64,000 nucleotides of DNA from Nymphaea colorata. Lineage: Eukaryota > Streptophyta > Magnoliopsida > Nymphaeales > Nymphaeaceae. The stretch spans positions 12,011,868 through 12,075,867 of the forward strand of contig NC_045150.1 of the NCBI RefSeq assembly GCF_008831285.2. The letters run 5' to 3'. Made by a program: the position numbers and the translations under genes. Each line of letters begins with the position of its first letter. Within the stretch, counting starts at the first letter, position 1. Under the pieces are notes generated by a model. That model did no database searches, was not told where the DNA came from, and worked only from the letters and a program-made list of their open reading frames with translations. This document shows positions 11,701 through 22,760 of the stretch, one piece after another.

Positions 11701-14700
11701 TGACATTTTTTTCCTAATGTCTAAAAACAGTTACAAAATGCAAGGGTACATCACCTCATTGATGTTGCTTCTCCAACGCCTATACATAGCATCCACCTCC
11801 AAGTTGTTTAAGTAATGCACATGGGCAGAACGAAAATCAATACGGAATGTTACAGATTCCGAAGGTGGTGGAGACAGCAATAACTTCTTTATTGTGCTTG
11901 AAGGAATCTGAAAAGCAGATTCGTGCATGAGATTGACAGTCAAAAGACAACTGTTAAAAGAAACCTCAAAAATTGTGAAATATATTAAAGAACATTTTCT
12001 GTGGGAAAGAAAAACGCAAGAAGAAGTGATAAAAACATGATATTCTCATTTTATCTTTTTTTCAAAAATATCATGATTTTCATGCTTTTTCATCTTCCTC
12101 TATTTCCCCCTTGTGTCAGCATTTTTTGAAAGGAATGCAGATACTTGTGAAAATGAAGTCAAAATATCTTGGTACTAGATGGGTCAAATCTCTTGATCGC
12201 AGAAAATAAAAGCATGTTTTTTAAATTTGGTAAAGTACAAGTGACATGCTAAAAACACAGTACAGATGATTGGAAGCTTTTGAACTATCATAATATGGCA
12301 ATTTCTAGAGATGTTGTTCATGAATACTAGAGAACCTTGCGCTGCCACACATACTATAACTATATAAGCAACAACATTGAGACAAATATGCAGCACACCT
12401 ATGACACTACAGTCAAGCATGAAACTAAGTTGGTGTTTACTATAACCGGTTTATCAACCGTATGAGTGCAATAGTTCCCATTATAAAAGCAAAATCCACC
12501 CAAAAAAATAAGCTTTTTTTTTTGTCTCCAAAAAAGAAAATAAAATTTTACACAAAATTAACGAAATCATTCTAGTTTTGACACAAAATTAGCTCTGAAT
12601 TGCTGTTTTCATCTTCAAGAACCAAGAATGAAAAAGCACTACATAAAAGACTGTCAAGACTCAAACTATATGTACGAGTTGAGCCCTAAGAACTTTATAA
12701 GGACAAAAAAGAAAAATGTGGGGCTTTAACTTCTCCCATTGTGGTCTTTTCATATGCATGAAAAATTGGCAAAAAATTAAGTAGTGAGGGGCACTAAAAG
12801 AACGTCAGGCCTAACCATTTCTTTCTCATACTTAGTATGGTTAGCAATCTTTCAGAAACAAACCCTTCTTGGATGAGTAAAGCTAGGGATAAGCAGAATC
12901 GGCCAGGTTTCAAAAGATATGCAGTTCAATTCAAGTCTGAGGCTAAGGAACTTGCTAAGAAATTAAGGAGAGTAATGTTGGCAACTGTGCTAGAAGCTGG
13001 TGGAACCTAACCATATAGTTGTATTACAAGTTCCTTGAAGAACAAGGAAGAAGCACACAAACAAAAGCGTATCCAGGAAAACCAGCAGATGTGATGCTTA
13101 AGAACCGAGATGCTTTTCATTCAGAAACTTCAAAGTTTACTAGATTACCTTCAAACTGGCAAACTGATCAACCAATGACAACTCCTCATGGACCATGTCC
13201 AACAACCTAAGGAAAAAGGCAAATTTTTCAGAATGGCCACATGCACATAACAGAGTAATCAAATAAAAAAAAACAAGCTCATCCAATAATGATTTAACCA
13301 AGAAAATCCAGTACAATGCCAAACCATAGTTAATATAGGATTAACACGAATCTGCAAAAATCATGCTTATATCAGATACTTGGTGAGACATTTTAAGAAA
13401 TATGTAATCATGGTTGCAGATTTACTAGCCTTAGTGTCATGACGCTTATTTTTACAATCAATAGTTGATATTTCATTCACAAAACACTTATTTAACTTTT
13501 GTTTTATTTTGTATGTTTTCATTCATGCACCTGTAAGGTTTATGTTTTATGCCTTGCTTCAAGTTTATGTGGAACACCTCACTTCACCTCAACACTGTTC
13601 ACATTCTTGGATCCAACTCACTAATAAGCTTCAGCATGAATACCATCGTAACAGAATGAAGATAGTATTTTAGACACCTCCCTTCAATGAGATTTTGGGC
13701 CAGCTAAATTAGATATATTCCCCAATAAGCACATGCAACATCTAATTTTCCTCATAAACATTCACAATATTGCAATACACCTCTATCAAAGCATAATTAT
13801 CAGAATAAACATCTCTCTCTCTCTCTCTCTCTCTCTCCACCCCCCCCCCCCCCCCCCCCCCCCCGCAAAAAAATCAAACTCCTCTCAAAAGAAAGAAAGA
13901 TGTGTCACAATAGCAACATGGGCTGAACTGTACAAGTTTTGTTTTACAAGTTAAAAAGAACCACTTCTTTAATCTAGAAATAAGGCATTTGATAAATTGT
14001 AAAGTAACGAACTAAATTTTGAGTGTTTCAAACAAATCCAAAGGTGCAACTCCTAATCAAATATCATTAGCAACGAAATCTTTTTATTCCCTTCAAGACC
14101 AAATGTCATTAGCAGATACATACACTATAGACACTGTCACAGAGTTAACCAAGATAAATATCAAATATATATGCAACAGACGCAGTGACATGGTAATTTG
14201 AAGCTTCATAAGAACTTCAAGATAGCTTCAGAAGCAGGAAACTAATGTTTCCGAAAATCTGTGAAAACTTCAATCCAGAAAGAGGGAAGCTTGCTTTTCC
14301 CTATATCATAATGGATTCCCTTGGCATTACAGCGATCTCTTTTCATAAGAAAACAATTGCAAACCTTATTGAAATTATTATCATAAAATTGACATGTATG
14401 CAGCATACAATATTTGTTTAGAAGAAATTAAAAAACATTTTATACAAGCATGACATATTTTAAATTTACATGCTTATGTCATTTCTATTTCAGACAAGAA
14501 TCGTGGCTTCAGAACTTGAACAAGGAAAGCAAGATCTGGACTAACAGATGGAGACTATTACAAGTAGAGATCAATATCATCAATGTTTAGAACAGCTCCA
14601 TTCAATGCCATTAAAGATTTGCCTGGCTGCACCATCCGCTGGTTTGCAACAATTTCATCTTTTACAGAATCATCAAGCTGATAAGACACACCTCAGCATG

Positions 14701-16945
14701 TGAGTCAACTGATCATGTAATCATCGTCAGAAAAACAAGTAATCAGAAGGAGATGTATTGTTATGCATTACCTTCATACGTGACAAGGAAGAAACAATGC
14801 TAGGAAAATTCTGATTGATTTCCTGCATTGACTGTAAGGGATCAAAGGCATGAACAATCCGTTGAACTGTTTGATGACCTAAATCTGAAAAAAGATGGTC
14901 AAAGAATTTACAGTTTATACCATGTTCAACAATAGTAAACAGATATAATACCTGAAAAAAGTGAAAATATTAAAGGAAAGCTGGTCCTTGGGCATACATG
15001 TCATGCATTTGAATATGCAACTTATGCAGCAAGACAATTTCCACATTCTGTCTATTTAACCTCAATGTAGCATACTATAACCCTCTCCAGCAGTTCAGCA
15101 CAGAGGTACTTGGAAAGGGTCTTGTGGATGGTGCATGGCAAGGGAGACATGCACCTGAAAAGAAACTTGTCTATTTAACCACAATGTAACATGCTATAAG
15201 CCCCTCCAGCAGGTCAGTACAGAGGTACTAGGGAAGGAGCTTGTGGCTGGTCAATGGCAAGGGAGACAAGGAGGCAGAAAAAGCTAGACAATGCAATCAG
15301 ATGGGCTAACCGAACAAAGAAACTCAGCCAAGGCAGGAGTCTTGGCCCGGCCACTGCAGCATATGGAGCATTACCTTAGCTAACTTTTGGAGAACAAGGA
15401 AACTAAATGCAGATGGATAGACAAAGGTTTTTATAGTCAAAATGAAAGAAAAAGGTATGGTAATTGACAGACAAATTTCAGGAAGAAAAAAGTACTAAAA
15501 TATGGTTTTCACCTTTTAATTCCCAAATATCCAGTGAGTCAGATACTGATGATGATAACAAGTAATCCCTGAAAGCCATGACCTCATTGGACAGCTCAGG
15601 TCTTCGTTCCTAACAAGCAAAACACTGTAAGTGATGAACATATTATTCATCACTAATAAGAAGTTCCCGTCAAATACTAACCAGAATTTTAGAGAAAATA
15701 AACCCCCTAACTTCTTGGTTGAGATCTTCTGTACGAGGATCTTCTAGAGTGACACCTGCAGCATATAAAGTTAAGAAATATGGTAAACATAAAAAACCTC
15801 CATATATCCACTGCAATAAGAAGTTCTCTAGCAAGTTCCTTTCTTATGATAACAATGATATCTAACATCTTGTTAAGAGAACACCAATAGGTTTTTTTCC
15901 AAATTTCATGCTAATGAACATTATTGTTTTTTTTTTTCTTTTTCAGGAGGAACAAAATAATATCAGGAAGCTGATAAGACTCTAGAAAATTGCTAGACTT
16001 GTTAAATTTGTCAGCGATGTAAAATTCCACCTTCACCCCTAATGCAACTAAACTTTGTTTCCCAAAATCCATTTACGCAAGGATACATGGAGTTCAGGTC
16101 CCTCACAGAGAGATCCTTAAGGTTTCTTCAGCAAGTCACCTTACACATGCATAGAAGAACTTCTTCCCTTCCAAAGAATACTATGTATTTTATATGGCAT
16201 GTTCATAAATCTATGTACACAAAAGCACAAAGCACATAAATCTGCGAACCTAGAGACTAGACATCATTGACTTACATATGTTACATAGATCAAAAGAAGT
16301 ACTAAAAAAAATGGCAAACCTTTCTTCATAGTGCTATCATCCATAGCCTTGTACTCCATGTTCTTTAATGCAAGCTCCACTCCATAACCACCAAGGTTTA
16401 CAAAACCACCTGCACCAACTGCACCACAGTGCCCGGCCTCCAGTTCACATCCAGATGGCAATACTGGCCTAACAACATATCTAGCTTTTCCCTGCTAGCA
16501 AGAAAATCAATTTAATCGGATAATGGACAAGTATTTTAAGGATTAAAGAAAACATAAAATTTTTCTTTCATGTTTTTCTTTGTCTATTCAAAAATTCTGG
16601 GGAAAAATAAAATAGTAAGATTTCATATTTTGGTACAGGATACGTGCAGCACTTGAGCAAAGAGAAGGGAGAGAGGCAGAGAGAACAAGCTCACCAAATA
16701 AAACATGAAAACTGAAAGAAAGTCAATATTGAGATAAAGAAATGGGAAACAGAAGCTTGTAATTGAAACTATCTTAAGATTATGCTAGACAGGTAAAAAT
16801 TTAAAAATTTGTCGCCAAAGAACAGTCACTAAATTAGCATTAAACACAGTTTATGACTTTATGATGTGGCGACGGTTTATGGTGACCTTAGCAATGATTT
16901 ATGGTCTTTTCAGCAACATATCCGGAAACTATCTAGCACACACCA

Positions 16946-16983
<38 letters not shown>

Positions 16984-17005
16984 GGAAACTATCTAGCACA
17001 CACCA

Positions 17006-17091
<86 letters not shown>

Positions 17092-20000
17092 GTAAATCCC
17101 AGACAACTTAGGTCAGGGACAAAGCCAGGCACCCTAAAATACCTAAAGTTTATATATTCTTCTGTGCCATCTAAGGAAATGCATGTTAAGCCAGTCAATT
17201 TTCAAGTTTAGCGGTTTCTTGGGCCATCAAAAAATTAATGACAAAAAATCAAGACTTCTTATAAATCAACTTAAATTCATATATTTTCATAATAAAATTT
17301 GTAATAAACATATTTTCTAAGAGAGTGTGCCAATAGCATGCCAATGAGGTGTCCAGTTTTGTGTCTTACATTTGGAGCCCTATGTAAGAGTCAGCATTGT
17401 TAATAGGCCTTTCTAGTTGAGGAACTTGTGACAGATAGTCTCATAGAGAGAGAATCATAACTGATTTAATTGGTAATAATGAATTATTATTACTAAACAC
17501 ATTTCATTTATTAAGTATAAACTATAAACTTTAAATTTCAATTTTCTTTTGTTTTATTACTAAAATGAAATAAATGAATTTGTATTTGTTTTTTTAAGCA
17601 TTTTCCTAATCTCTTTTTTTTCTTTCCTTTCATGCTGTCATTTATTGTTGACTTCACAAGTAGCTTTCTTAACAAAATCTCTCTCTCCCCTTCATGCCAT
17701 CAGTACTTTTGGTATCCGCTCCACCATATTCTATTCCTGATTCATGGACATAAGAAATCACATTGTCTCTTTGATAAATTAGCGATTTAGCAAACGATCA
17801 ATTTTTCTAAAAGATGTGTTGCAAATCATCATGAAGCTACATCACGATCAATTGGCAATTTAACTGATTGCAGCTATAAACCTATGTCACATGGGTGAGG
17901 GTGCTGGTCCCCGTGTGGGATGCGGCAAGTTCTAAAAAAAATTTGGTGCTGGGGCGGCGATAGCAAATATATGTATATATAAGTAATTTTATTTGTCTAT
18001 AATTTTTAACTTTTTTTTATCAAGGTTACCTTAATCTCATACAAAATTCAAAATTTTATTAAATAAAATAGGAAAGGAGAGAGAGAGAGAGAGAAGAGGA
18101 AAAAAGGAAGAGGGAAAGATAGGAGAAGGAAAAAAATTGAAAAAAAAAAAAGAGAGAAAAAGGAAAATGAGTGTGGTCAGCAGCACCCAATTCGGTTTGA
18201 CCAAGTCGGATGCCGTGTCGGGCCGCACCCGAGTCGACATAGGTGCGCCACCATATTTGGCACACCCGTGTGACTTAGCTATAAAGGTGATAAGCAGCCT
18301 GAACTCAGACCACCTTGTGAAATAAATTTTGGTGAATTAAGATACACCTGAAAATGCAAGCTGCCTGAGAATGGAATGTAGGGGACATATACAGAACTGT
18401 GTCTTAGCATATGCCAACAAATAACGAAAACCAGTCCATGCCAATCTAATAAGGAACCAACAGCCTAATTGTGAAGAAAAACATGCAAATGTCTGACAGC
18501 TGCTTAACCCAGTCTGAGGTTACGCCCGAAAAGTCACAAATTTTATTGGAAAGGAAGAACCAATTCCTTGAACCCTCTTCCAGTCATAAATGCATTATGC
18601 TGCGCACTCAAGTTATACCATAAGGATAGAAGTATTCTTTTCTTTGCATAATGTTTACAAATATACAGCAGAATATAAAAAGCACAGTGTAATTCAGGAA
18701 GCTTGTCAACCAAAGCCATTATTATGATCACAAAAATAGAGATGGAGAAGAAGAAATACATAAAAAAGGAAATTACATGCACTTTCTGCATGCCAATGTG
18801 TAGTTTTGAGCAAAAAAATATATATCCTTGTAAAGGATCTCTAACCTTCTTAGCAGCTTCTACAAGAGCCACGTGAAATTCTTTGAAACATTGTGTACCA
18901 AGAGCTCCATATAAGATCACAATGCGGCTTCCAACACTTGACTCAGGATATACATGATCAAAATCAAAAAGTTCTGGTTGTTCAAGTGTGGTATCATATC
19001 TGCATGTGAATAAGTTTGACACTTTGGATGTAAAAGCAGGAACATAAGAACCAGCTGACAAAGTTAATGACGGTAAGCAACATCTTACAAGTCATCAGCG
19101 GAATCAAGCCACAGCAGCAATTCTTGGACATCAAAGAAGATAGTGCTACCAGTATCAGTCCAACAACATTTCCCTCTGATGCTTGCAGGGTTCTTGCTAA
19201 CCAAGAAATTATCCGTTCTCCTGCCATTTGGCCTTTCACCTGGATCTAAAATTTCAGAACTAGCATTTGTTGAATCAGTTTCATCAGCTAGAGGAAATGA
19301 AGAGATAGATTCCTCAGCTAGTTGCCTATAGAGCACCAATCTTGGAGATGCTGACCGGAGAACCAGAGTAAACTCAAATACAGATGACAATGGTTCTTTT
19401 AGAAGAGAACGGCCATAGCTGACAATTTTTTGGAGGCAGCCTCTGGCAGTTGAAGCATCAGAATCATACTTTGCTTCGTGCCAGACATCAATAAACTCCC
19501 AAAAGTTGTCTTTCCATTCTTTTGACAACAATTCCCTGTTCAAAGAGTAGCGTTGTTAGAACAAAAGATTTGAAAAAAATGAAACAGTAGTCTGTCAATC
19601 AAAAGTCATAGCTTTAATACACCAAGAAAATGGATCCTCATGGCAGGATTATTCAGGAGAGAAGGGAAAAAAGTTGTATATGATTTCGGTAAACATCTTA
19701 GCAAAACCATGATTGACAAATGACCCTCTATTCCATCCTGTATAAATTTGGTGCTCTATTACATGGTAGCATCATTGAACAGCATGGACAGATCTTTTGA
19801 AGAATATTGTGTGTTACAGTATCAATCTCACCCCTTCAACTGAAAGGAGTTGTTAACAGACCACCAACCCCATGTCAGAAAGTCTGCTAATCAAAATTAA
19901 GTAGGTGACACGTTTTAGATTTCAGACAACATCACAAACATTTGTCAAAATTCTCCCACTAGAAAACTGGAGAAATGCAAAATCTCATAACCACTCCAAC

Positions 20001-21482
20001 ATTCATGCGTAGATTCATAGGATGCCCTCTTTGACTTCTCTAGCACTCTAATGAGACAACGACATGTTGAGAAACTTCCAGTATAATAAGGACAAAGACC
20101 AACAATCCATGGCCAAACATCATAGCAAACACAGCAGAAGCATATAAAACCTCGAGTAGTTCTTATTACTCAGATGCATTCCAAAAATAAACACCTAAAA
20201 AGTCCTCTAAAGTCTAAACATATAGATGTTGAATAGCATATCAACATTTTCCCCAGAACCTCATTTTCTATATAGAAATGCTATTATTGCAACAGGAGTG
20301 AAGAGCTAACCTGATTTACCATCTAAAAGATACAACAAAATCATGTATGCTTGCTATTACGCTTAGTTGTCAAAATCCCAACTAGTTGGCCAACTAGTCT
20401 GACTAGTACATTGAGTCAGTTACCAATTCATTTGTGTTCCATACCTGCAACTAGTTGGCCAGAGTAGCCAGTTGGTCAGTCTAGTCGTTAGTCAGCCAAC
20501 TGATCTCTAACCTACAAATGTATATGCACATGATTTGTATGGATATAAATATGTTTGTGCATTTATTTCCATATAGATATACATACAATGTATGTATTTA
20601 ATTATTTATAATCAATTCGACTTGGACCAAGCTGGACTGACTTAGTCCCAACTAGTTCTGAGTAGTCTATTTTGACGAGTTAGCTAGTACGCAAGATAAA
20701 ATTGGAAATTTTTGGCAACTCTAAATATAGATCGATTCAATTTTTTTAACAACATCGAGACAAAAAGAAGTCTTGGAATAAACAATCAGTGCAGGAACAT
20801 CACAAATGAAAAGAGATGATCAAATAAGTTGCGCAGGCAATAAAGAAAACCTGTGCATCAACATAAGCTGTGTGACTAGTAACATTCACACGCATTCTTC
20901 CTCAACCAAAGACCATCACCAAAAGAAGACTCAAGCGCGATGAATTCTCGGACTTAAATCGGAATAATACTCGAAGTGCAAAACGAAAAAATAATAATAA
21001 TAATAATGGTAGTTAGAAACAAAAGCACCCATGCAACGCCAGAAATTTATCCGTTTTATACTTTTTCACTGTGGACATGGTTGACCTAAAATGTTTGTCA
21101 GAAAACTGTCTTACGACACCCAAAACTCTGCTAGTGATGGACGTAATTAAACCAAGGTATCCATCGGAACACTATCTCACGGCTGCGCATAATTATGCAT
21201 ATTGAACTTCTGAAGACAGGATTGCAATATTAAATTCAAAAGTAAACAATCTTCCAACAAGACCGACTAAGTGAACCGAACAGAAGTCAAGATTAGCGTC
21301 AAAGAAGTGTACCCGGCTTCCAAGAGGAGCGGAGTCCCGGACCACTTCGCCCGAAGAGACGCCTGGACGTTCTTGGGCCGGCGAACCTCACCGAAAACCA
21401 GGTTTCCTGAGAAGCTCAGCAGGACACAGAGAACGATCATAACCCTCGAAATCCTAAATCCATGAGATCTCCGGAGCTCCAT
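4348..21482 (-). CDS. UGGT: UDP-glucose:glycoprotein glucosyltransferase, exons 1-20 (3' end outside window)
   Basis: ER-lumen folding sensor: it adds one glucose to N-glycans of misfolded glycoproteins so that calnexin/calreticulin rebinds them. Exons (minus): 21482-21313, 19535-19089, 18999-18846, 16491-16320, 15755-15682, 15609-15513, 14884-14772, 14677-14562, 13206-13149, 11907-11755, 11622-11524, 11392-11225, 9792-9724, 6402-6326, 6173-6011, 5505-5371, 5255-5150, 5061-4967, 4869-4748, 4558-4348. They total 2,799 nt (933 codons) and all phases agree. A signal peptide ([11 protein letters not shown] core, cleavage near FG/E) is followed by the thioredoxin-like sensor repeats. Diagnostic motifs are [72 protein letters not shown] and [11 protein letters not shown]. 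The start is the first ATG before the signal peptide. The C-terminal third with the GT24 catalytic domain is not in the window, so integrity is unproven. Introns 11 and 19 appear to be GC-AG. Confidence 0.96.
5241..5273 (-). other. 14-bp tandem duplication across a 3' splice site (UGGT intron 16)
   Basis: On the plus strand GTAACAATCTAGAT occurs twice in a row (5,248-5,275). On the minus strand each copy supplies a CTAG/ATTGTTAC acceptor. Only the downstream one, cutting before 5,255, keeps the frame (NPR then [11 protein letters not shown]). Use of the other would add 14 nt and an in-frame TAG. Confidence 0.8.
7058..7096. repeat. (AT)n microsatellite in UGGT intron 13
   Basis: About 20 uninterrupted AT units within the 3.3-kb intron 13. 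The rest of this intron (6,403-9,723) contains no exon-like sequence that I can support. Confidence 0.95.
8681..8731. repeat. (AT)n microsatellite in UGGT intron 13
   Basis: About 25 uninterrupted TA units. The flanks are generally AT-rich. Confidence 0.95.
9281..9320. repeat. (CA)n(TA)n compound microsatellite in UGGT intron 13
   Basis: CACAAACACACACA passes directly into TATATATA. The GC-richer patch just before it (about 9,050-9,280, with GGGGATCCGATCC) looks like an unidentified repeat fragment. Confidence 0.85.
13812..13864. repeat. (CT)n followed by a 25-base C tract in UGGT intron 8
   Basis: Thirteen CT units (13,812-13,837), then CA and 25 consecutive C residues (13,840-13,864). The tract length may be imprecise in the assembly. 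Confidence 0.9.
15049..15268. repeat. Tandem duplication of about 100 bp in UGGT intron 6
   Basis: Segment 15,049-15,148 (starting GTCTATTTAACCTCAATGTA, ending GGCAAGGGAGACA) recurs at 15,169-15,268 with roughly 85 percent identity by eye, separated by about 20 bp. Neither copy encodes a recognisable exon. Confidence 0.85.
16921..17083. repeat. Duplicated module with (TA)n and (GA)n in UGGT intron 3
   Basis: A 60-bp module made of CGGAAACTATCTAGCACACA plus CCAGCA and a TA run is present twice (from 16,923 and 16,983). The second TA run leads into (GA)n at 17,061-17,083. The I/Y-rich ORFs here are microsatellite artefacts. Confidence 0.95.
17881..18276 (-). mobile_element. MITE-like element, copy 2, with 9-bp target duplication
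   Basis: Inverted relative of 1,890-2,410, inside UGGT intron 3. Its ends carry CCTATGTCACATGGGTG and CACCCGTGTGACTT, short imperfect terminal inverted repeats. The 9-mer AGCTATAAA lies immediately on both sides (17,872-17,880 and 18,277-18,285). A 9-bp duplication with short inverted ends suggests a Mutator-like MITE, although other superfamilies cannot be excluded. The interior has a GA-rich core (18,070-18,170) and no coding capacity. Confidence 0.7.
20367..20723. repeat. Possible MITE-like palindromic repeat in UGGT intron 1
   Basis: The segment starts AGTTGTCAAAATCCC and ends with a near-complement (AAATTTTTGGCAACTC). Inside are many copies of ACTAGTTGG and CCAACTAGT words able to pair. 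I see no target-site duplication. The remainder of intron 1 (19,536-21,312) shows nothing else. Confidence 0.35.
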
Positions 21483-21800
21483 TCTCGAACGCTTCCACGA
21501 CAAAGAGACGGGGCAGGGATCCAGACACGATCTTTACGGAGAAACCATTTCCGATAGAACAGGGAAGAGATTTAATCGGGATCAAAGAGATTGCAGGTAA
21601 CGAATTCTTATTTCTTTCTTTCTTCCCTCCTTCCGCTTCTCTGTTCTGTCGTTCCCCGTTTTCCGCTCCTCTCTCCCACACGGAGCCTCCGCTCCAAGAC
21701 TCACGCTCCCGACTCAGTGTACCTGAACTTGCAAGGGTTTAGGGCAATGGTACAAAGTAATCGGGTTTCGTCCGAATATCCAACCCGAATCTTCGAAATT
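21483..21800 (-). promoter_or_regulatory. UGGT leader and proximal promoter
   Basis: Sequence upstream of the ATG at 21,482. It has a purine-rich probable leader on the minus strand (21,600-21,690) and one telomere-like box, GGGTTTAGGG on the plus strand at 21,735-21,744, an element common in plant housekeeping promoters. I see no convincing TATA box and no ER-stress element of the CCAAT-N9-CCACG or UPRE type within 300 bp. The transcription start cannot be placed. Confidence 0.5.
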
Positions 21801-22129
21801 TTAGTTTTCTTTTCTAGCCCCTGCATTCTTTCTCATGCTTCCAGTAAACGTCCTACTATTTTTGGGGCTTTGCTAAAAAAGACCCATCTCCTTATGACCT
21901 TGATGTGAACCGACTACTTTTTTGTTTGTAAAATGAATCCTCTCGAGAATCAAATCTCTTCTGTGGGCTTCATCTCTTTGAATTTTAGATCATTGAAAAT
22001 CTTAAAATTGGGTTTCTCTCCATCCATCTTTAAGTATGATGTTTTTTGTTATAAATTAAATCCTCACATTGTGTTTGTTTACACTATAAGTCGTGCATTA
22101 AATAGATTTTATATCGGCCTAGATTGATG

Positions 22130-22760
22130 GCTATCAAACACGAAAGGTATTAAAACTTGAAACTAACAAAATTTTTATTTATTTTTATATATTTTTACAT
22201 AAATGTCTTACTATTATTTTACTTATTTATATATATTATGCCCCTTTAAAAATGAAAATTTCCACAACAAGGCCCTATAACAAAAAATTATGGCTAGGCC
22301 CTATAACAAAAAAATTATGGCTGGCTTGATGACATGGACCTTGGACCTTAAGATCTCTATGACTTGAGATCGAACCACTTTATTTTGGTGTTCGGACATC
22401 AAACATATAACTTTTAATGATACAAAACCCGTGCTACTGTGGTTGAAATCCATTGTCCCTTTACACTAAACTTGGTATTCGGCCCAATTAATTTTTTTTA
22501 TATAATTTTAAATTAATAATCATGTATATTTTATTATTAAATATATATATAATTCAATTTTTTATTTTATATTTAAAAAATATTCTTGTTATTTTAATCC
22601 AGCTGAGCCACGTCCGGGCTTAGATTTCAGGCGTCAAGCCAGCCCGGGCCAGACTCTTATCAGGTCAAGTCGATGCCCAGGCTTACATTGCACTGTATGT
22701 AACGCTCGTTGTTTGGCAGAACGGGTCGGGTTAGGGTCCAGACCCGGACCCGAGCCCCTC
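22130..22760. other. Intergenic, repeat-like, no gene
   Basis: AT-rich DNA followed at 22,600-22,760 by a GC-rich patch with GTCGATGCCCAGGCTTACAT and GACCCGGACCCGAGCCC. A similar GACCCGATGCCCAGCCTTA patch occurs at about 34,935-34,960, so this is probably part of a dispersed repeat. No coding sequence is supported. Confidence 0.4.

Noticed and set aside
16861-17198. Open frames rich in alternating Ile and Tyr on both strands
   Set aside because: They are translations of the (TA)n and (GA)n microsatellites in UGGT intron 3, not genes. The same applies to 30,924-31,241.
21483-21503. An upstream start for UGGT adding MSWKRSR
   Set aside because: The codon at 21,503 is TTG, not ATG. The ATG at 21,482 directly precedes a good signal peptide.
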